This document shows, one piece after another, positions 58,501 to 64,000 of a stretch of 64,000 nt of DNA. A program made the position numbers and the translations under genes. The notes beneath the pieces were generated by a model. That model was not told where the DNA came from and did no database searches. It was given only the letters and a program-made list of their open reading frames with translations. This DNA is from Laccaria trichodermophora (taxonomy: Eukaryota > Basidiomycota > Agaricomycetes > Agaricales > Hydnangiaceae): the NCBI GenBank assembly GCA_018417955.1, contig JACTVC010000001.1, positions 4,464,001 through 4,528,000 of the forward strand, given 5' to 3'. Each line of letters opens with the position of its first letter. Position 1 is the first letter of the stretch.

Positions 58501-61500
58501 ATGCTGCCTGGAGTGCATTTCCATACTCTCCTCCCTGTGCATTTACATCTGCTCCCATGTCTATGACCAGTTTTGCACTTGCCTCATGCCCTCCAGATGA
58601 TGCTGCCTGGAGTGCATATCCATACACTCCTCCCTGTGCATTTCCATCTGCTCCCTTTTGTATGAGCAGCTTTGCAATTGCCTTATGGCCTCTATATGAT
58701 GCTGCCTGGAGTGCATTTCCATAGTGTCCTCCCTGTGCATTTACATCTGCTCCCTTGTTTATGAGCAGCTTTGCAATTCCTTCATAGCCTCCAGATGATG
58801 CTGCCTGGAGTGCATTTCCATACTTTCCTCCCTGTGCATTTACATCTGCTCTCTTGTCTATGAGCAGCTTTGCAATTGCCTCATAGCCTCCCAATGATGC
58901 TGCCTGGAGTGCATTTCTAAAACATCCTCTCTGTGCATTTACATCTGCTCCCTTGTCTATGAGTAGCATTGCAATTTCCTTATGGCCTTGAAATGATGCT
59001 GCCTGGAGTGCATTTCCATACTCTCCTCCCTGTGCATTTACATCTGCTCCCTTGTCTACGAGCAGCATTGCAATTGCCTCATGGCCTCCATATGATGCTG
59101 CCTGGAGTGCATTTCCATACTCTCCTCCCTGTGCATTTACATCAGCTCCCTTGTCTACGAGCAGCATTGCAATTGCCTCATGGCCTCCATATGATGCTGC
59201 CTGGAGTGCATTTCCATACTCTCCTCCCTGTGCATTTACATCAGCTCCCTTGTTTATGAGCAGCTTTGCAATTGCTTCATGGCCTCCAGATAATGCTGCC
59301 TGGAGTGCATTTCCATACTCTCCTCCCTGTGCATTTACATCTGCTCCCTTGTCTATGAGCAGCATTGCAATTGCCTCATGGCCTCCATCTGTTGCTGCAT
59401 GGAGTGCATTTCCATACTCTCCTCCCTGTGCATTTACATCAGCTCCCTTGTTTATGAGCAGCTTTGCAATTGCTTCATGGCCTCCAGATAATGCTGCCTG
59501 GAGTGCATTTCCATACTTTCCTCCCTGTGCATTTACATCTGCTCCCTTGTCCATGAGCAGCTTTGCAATTGCCTCATGGCCTCCCCATGATGCCGCCTGG
59601 AGTGCATTTCCAAAATATCCTCCCTGTGCATTTACACCTGCTCCCTTGTCTATGAGCAGCTTTGCAATTGCCTCATGGCCTTTCCATGATGCTGCCTGGA
59701 GTGCATTTCCATACTCTCCTCCCTGTGCATTAACATCTGCTCCCTTCTCCATGAGCCACCTTGCAATTGCTTCATGGCCTCCATATGATGCTGCCTGGAC
59801 TGCATTTCCATAGTGTCCTCCCTGTGCATTAACATCTGCTCCCTTCTCTATGAGCCACTTTGCAATTGCTTCATGGCCTCCATATGATGCTGCCTGGAGT
59901 GCATTTCCACAGTGCCCTCCCTGTGCATCTACATCTGCCCTCATTTCCAACAAAACATATGATGCTCCAGTTAGTCCAGCTAGTGATGCATAATATAGTG
60001 GTTTAGCAATCTCATCCCTCTTTGACCCAATGTGCCGATCAATATTATGAATTCTAGCCCAGTTCACAAAAGCATGATTTTCATCTGTCAGAAGCTTCAT
60101 CATCAATGCAAATATTGAAGATGACTGAGATTGACTCTTGCAACTAGAATGTGCATGTATGATCCAGTGTTTTGCAGCATATTTTGCAAGAGGGGAAGAT
60201 ACATCCAGATTTTTATCAAGTGGCTCAGATGTGTTGAATTGCAGAAGATAGGCCAGACAGATTTGAGATATGACAGAGTGTGATAGCTCCTCACTGAAAC
60301 TGAAGTATCTGACTTGCTTCACATGATGGCTTTGAATATACTGGGATATTAGATATTCTTTGACAGAAAAGTGAGAAAGCTTGATGAAGCCTATCTAATA
60401 GTCAGTGCCCATTCAATCTGTTATTCTTCCAAACCTCACCTTCTGATTTCATAATAAAACTAGAACATATTTTCAAGACATCCTCCACATCTCGAAGTTC
60501 ATTATCAGATTTGTACTCTGGTCCATTCTCAGCAGAAAGATCAATAGAAGCAGTCGCAGCCAACTCTTTTAGTGTCAGTGGACGAACAGCAAATGACAGC
60601 CACTGTAGAAAAGTTTTAGCATAGCAATGAGCTTTTTCATTGATACCCAGCAAGATTCTGTCATAGGTTTTGTCTAAACCCTGGGGTAGATCACCTAGCT
60701 GCTTCTTGAGATCAGCCTTGGTCCAGCACTTTTTCAGCTCATTCAACTGTAATGCAACCCAACGAAACCTAAATTTGTATTAATACTCATTCTGTCATCC
60801 AAATGTTGATAATAAACATACATTCCATCTGCTTGTTCCATTAACTTCAACTTGATTTCCTCTTGAGTGGCAGAGTCCCATTTTTGCAAGTCAGAGTCAT
60901 TCTGAAGCTGATAGTCAAGGTAGGCTACAAGGTCATGATTCTCAGATTCCTCAACCAAGTCAATATAATGAGAAGACTTGAACTTGTCCTCAATCTCCTG
61001 TTCTGGACGGCTAGTAACTAACAAGTGGAGCCCAAGATTTTTATCTTTCTCAAGAATAAAAGTCTGAATCCAGTGAAGAACCTTTTCTCTTTCAGTACAT
61101 TCATCAAGAGCATCCAGAATGATGAATGTTGAGCTAAAGCCATCAAGAATCATGTGAAGGGTATTCTGCAGATCACCCAGAGTTGGCTCTTGATGGCCAT
61201 TGCCACAGCCAGCATACAGATTCACTAAGACTTTAGGCAGTCTACCCTCACACTTCAGAGAGAATTGCCAGATGAGTGATCGCAGTAGTTTATCATGCAG
61301 CTGGAAATCCTTCTGTGAGTCTCTTCCATCAAAAAAGAAATATGCAGTTGCAGAATTGAATCTCTGGAGAATATTGTGAATTATTGCTGAGCTGTGAAGA
61401 GAAATTTTAATTTAATTTCATAAAAATGTTGAAATAATCAACCTCAAAATGGTTTTCCCAGAGCCAGCTGGATAGACGGTCAATAATGTGTAAATTTACC

Positions 61501-61862
61501 AATTTTGGCAGAAGACTTACATTTTCCTTTGATCCAGAGAAAGCCAGGCTGTTTGAGCCACCCATAAAATGTATTTCCCTTAAGAAACCATTGACAGGTG
61601 TCCAGCTGACTCTCCAGAATTGCAAGTGCAGCATTGTAGTTAATAGACTCCTTGGGTGGAGAAAGCCACTTATAAATCTCCTTCCCTTTAACAAAGAATG
61701 AAGTCAATTACATATTTGAGCTAAGAACCTTCAATAATACCCAGTTGCTCATCCCTAATCATCTCAAGGGTGATTTGAATATTTGGGTCCACACCTACCA
61801 ATCACAAACAACATTAAGATGAATACAATGCTTTTCTTACTACTTACCCTGATTGATGATAC
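55544..61862 (-). CDS. NACHT-ankyrin NLR-like receptor (STAND NTPase)
   Basis: Minus-strand exons: 61848-61862, 61729-61794, 61521-61685, 61443-61467 (25 nt), 60822-61391, 60440-60768 and 55544-60390. All six introns (43-53 nt) keep frame, giving about 2005 residues plus an undefined N-terminus. WLSPP...NYNAAL and CQWFLKGNTF precede the NACHT domain, as usual in basidiomycete receptors. Walker A is GKSGSGKT, its codons spread over three exons. Walker B is FIILDALDEC, followed by LLVTSRPE. The winged-helix region (LPQGLDKTYDRIL) comes next, then KLSHFSVKEYL. The C-terminus holds one degenerate and 44 clear ankyrin repeats, each exactly 33 residues (consensus GNALQAASxGGHEAIAKLLI). Such proteins are thought to sense non-self or danger signals in fungi; ligand and output are unknown. 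No stop or frameshift appears, unlike the neighbouring transposons. Confidence 0.85.
55580..59960 (-). repeat. 99-bp ankyrin-coding tandem array (44 units)
   Basis: Forty-four units of 99 bp lie head to tail, all in the last exon, with no length variation. Identity between units is high enough that the antisense strand is also open over long stretches. Variation concentrates in a few codons: the two residues after Gly-Gly, the residues around xGGHEAI, and the residue before KGADVNAQ. Confidence 0.9.
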
Positions 61863-62913
61863 CTATTAAAATATAAGTGAAGGCAACAAAATCTGATAGT
61901 TCAAATGCAACAAACCATAGTTGGGGCCTGTGTTCACATTTTGAGCTGAAATCTTGTTTATAATGTCAGCTTGACAGTTTGTTGAGGACTCTGCATGGTC
62001 TGTCTAATTTGAGCAAGCCTGAACTATATTTATAAGAGTACTGACTAGCAGGCATCAGTTCTGCATTCAAAGCAGAAGGAATAGATAGAGAGATAGGCAG
62101 GTCAGAACCTGGCAAATCTACACAGTGTTATCAGAAATGGAATATAGAGATTTGGAGCAAGCATGAACCTGTCAAGATAGGAGAAGGGTGTTGCAAGGAA
62201 TCAACAGCTCCTTGCACAGGACCTTCAATCTGATCAACTGTGAGATAAGAATCAATGAAGGTTAGTATGAACTTTACAGCGAAGAGATTGAGGGGTATCT
62301 CACAGGCAACAGTCATTTCAAGAACAGGGGTGATTGATGGAGTGGTAGGCAGGTAAGAACTCAGGATATCTATATCAGTGTTACCAATGACGAATGACAG
62401 AGGTTTGAGGTTAATGCAAACCAGTGGAGATAGGTAAAACTTGTTGCGAGCACTCAAGCCCTCCACCAGCGGAGACATCAACCTGATCACCTGGAAATTT
62501 AATTTGATGAGCAATCAATGCTCACTTCGATGCAGGAAGATTAGAATGTATCTTACTCCTGCCTGCCATGGCTATGTCCGCTGCACTGATGGTTGAAGAT
62601 GGAATTATCAAGCTAGGCGGGGCGGAGCTAGGGCTGACGGATTCATGTTAATATTTATCTAGTAGCCCGAGATCATGAACTCTAACCTCAAACCACCATA
62701 GCGTTTATTACGTGGGTGGTCAGCGATCGTGCCGGGCAATTCCTCGAGCTTGCGTTTCAAACGATTTTCGCGGGGGTTACTGGGATCAGACATGGTGGTT
62801 CAGAAGAGAGAATCGATAGCTGTGCGGCGTCAATCTTCAAAATGGGTAAGGGACGTTTCACAGAGTCAGCTGACGTTCCTGATTGAGGTCCCTCCCACAG
62901 TGGTTCGGCGTCA
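61863..62913 (-). other. Probable N-terminal exons and promoter of the NLR gene
   Basis: A 127-codon minus-strand frame at 62131-62514 and an ATG near 62570 (MAGRS, followed by a possible GTAAGA donor) could supply the N-terminal domain. I cannot join them to 61862 with confidence, and no effector domain is recognised. 62630-62913 shows nothing I can name and may hold the promoter. Confidence 0.35.
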
Positions 62914-64000
62914 AGTCAGGCCACAAGGATGGCGGTCAACGGAGAAGTTTGTCCAAAGTGTGTCAGAGAAGCAAAACGACGAACACCTCTGAAGACTGAG
63001 GGAAGTTGAAACTCAAAGGGACGAACGAAAGGCAGATGCGTGGTTTTGCGTGTGGCTGTGCGAAAGACAAATAAGCGCGCCCTTCACCTTGTGACCCACC
63101 TAGAGCCCTCCGATGTTGTCTTTGTTCGGCCAGCTTCCCGTCGCGAAGTACGCATGGATTCAACTCTGCCGCGAACCCCCCTCGTCGAATGGAGTTTCAT
63201 GACGAGTCGTCCGGTGTTTCCTCTCTGGGTCGTTCAGCTACAGCCTACATCGCTTGGACACTCGACCTCCCGCTGTGATCAAAATGAAACCCGATGACCG
63301 CTTCCGCCAACTTGTACCGATGCAGAGAGATCGGGGACCTATTGAGATTCAAAGGATGCGCTAAGTGAGTTCCTCCTTCCGTTAGATTTGCTCCCCTTTC
63401 TATCTAAGCTCGTTTTCCCCTTCTGTGCCGCAACCATACTTTCCTCCCCTCTTCTTCCGCATGCCCCCGTTAGTCTAACATATTGATAATTCTGTGACAG
63501 TTCCAGTCCTCTCAACCTCGTTCACGAATTTGGAAGTTCACTGGATGCTTACGGGGTATAAACAGGATTTGAATCGACTTTTCTTACTTCAATTCCATCT
63601 TTGGACTACCAGTCGGTAACGCGCTCGAAGCCACTTTGCGTAACGCGGAGGAGTCTCCGTTAGCCCAAGTTGCTGATCGTCAGCATTTCTTTCTTCAAGT
63701 CAACAACGCCTGGCCTAAAAAGCCTTTTGGTAAGCTATCGCCCTTGCGTTACATATTCATTCGTACCCCCTCGACCTCTGGATGCCTTTTCACCTCGCAT
63801 ATATCTTATCTTTTGCTTCGCTCACTGCCCCCTTTTCGTTACACAGGTTCTGATTGCATAACACCAACGCAAGCCCAACTTCGATGCTTGTACCGTCTTT
63901 CCTAGGTCCACCATGACCCGCACGACCCGGCAACTTGCATCCATTCGTGCATCGATTCACGGAAGAAATTTCGCCATCATTTGATCCTTTCAACGAACTC
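62914..64000 (-). repeat. Right arm of flanking inverted repeat (truncated by window)
   Basis: Inverted, diverged counterpart of 1685-3043; the match runs to the window edge and may continue. TTTGTTCGGCCAGCTTCCCG (63121) and GTTCACTGGATGCTTACGGG (63538) are among the shared blocks. A tRNA-like B-box word (GGATTTGAATCGAC on the plus strand) is conserved in both arms. No gene is supported. Confidence 0.75.

Noticed and set aside
55593..59813. Long plus-strand open frames opposite the ankyrin array
   Set aside because: They are the antisense of a 99-bp repeat with no stop in that frame, translating to monotonous ASWPSHDAAWSAFP-type peptides; no independent evidence of a gene.
63540..63640. A functional tRNA gene in the flanking repeat
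   Set aside because: A B-box-like word is present, but an acceptor stem and A box of correct spacing could not be paired.
1..64000. A single giant cargo transposon (Starship-like) spanning the window
   Set aside because: I see no tyrosine-recombinase captain gene, the flanking repeats are diverged, and most of the interior is explained by nested small elements.

Overview
The window reads as a repeat-dominated stretch of a fungal chromosome, most likely an agaricomycete basidiomycete. The evidence is short (43-58 nt) GT-AG introns, a Plavaka-type DDE transposase, a basidiomycete-style TET/JBP-like 2-oxoglutarate dioxygenase, a chromodomain Ty3/Gypsy element, and a NACHT-ankyrin NLR-like receptor. 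Nothing suggests a bacterial or viral replicon. Family names come from motif recognition by eye; no database search was run.

Layout. 1-3043 and 62914-64000 are diverged inverted copies of one repeat, with no recognisable gene. 3962-9148 is an apparently intact five-exon gene whose product looks like a DDE transposase with a DEDDy 3'-5' exonuclease domain between the second Asp and the final Glu. 9334-14213 is a decayed Plavaka-like element. 14510-18636 is a TIR element that contains a 2.5 kb foldback element with an 8-bp target duplication. 18974-20036 (unknown gene) and 20300-21303 (TET/JBP-like dioxygenase) converge. A run of about 125-150 bp tandem repeats follows.

22607-32716 is a 10 kb inverted-repeat element that holds a 6 kb foldback element (25213-31276, 8-bp TSD), which in turn holds a 1.6 kb element (25326-26935, 9-bp TSD) in one arm only. 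From 32717 to 52582 lies one broken Ty3/Gypsy chromovirus, ending in a recognisable 3' LTR. It is interrupted by two modular TIR elements, a Tourist-like MITE and a roughly 10 kb block. Its 3' part is duplicated in inverse orientation, giving a 9.1 kb near-perfect palindrome (42479-51627). Partial copies of the same elements occupy 52583-54590. 55544-61862 is an apparently intact minus-strand NACHT protein with 44 ankyrin repeats, each exactly 33 residues.

Common threads. Almost every disabling stop in the Gypsy and Plavaka genes is TGA at a place where CGA fits the family, as expected from deamination of methylated CpG. A dioxygenase of a family that oxidises methylated bases sits in the same window. 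The non-autonomous elements repeatedly share one design: TIRs, subterminal arrays of short self-complementary words, an AT-rich spacer, a purine/pyrimidine tract and a GAC/GTC-rich tract. The three genes that look alive (transposase-exonuclease, dioxygenase, NLR) lie outside the densest nest.
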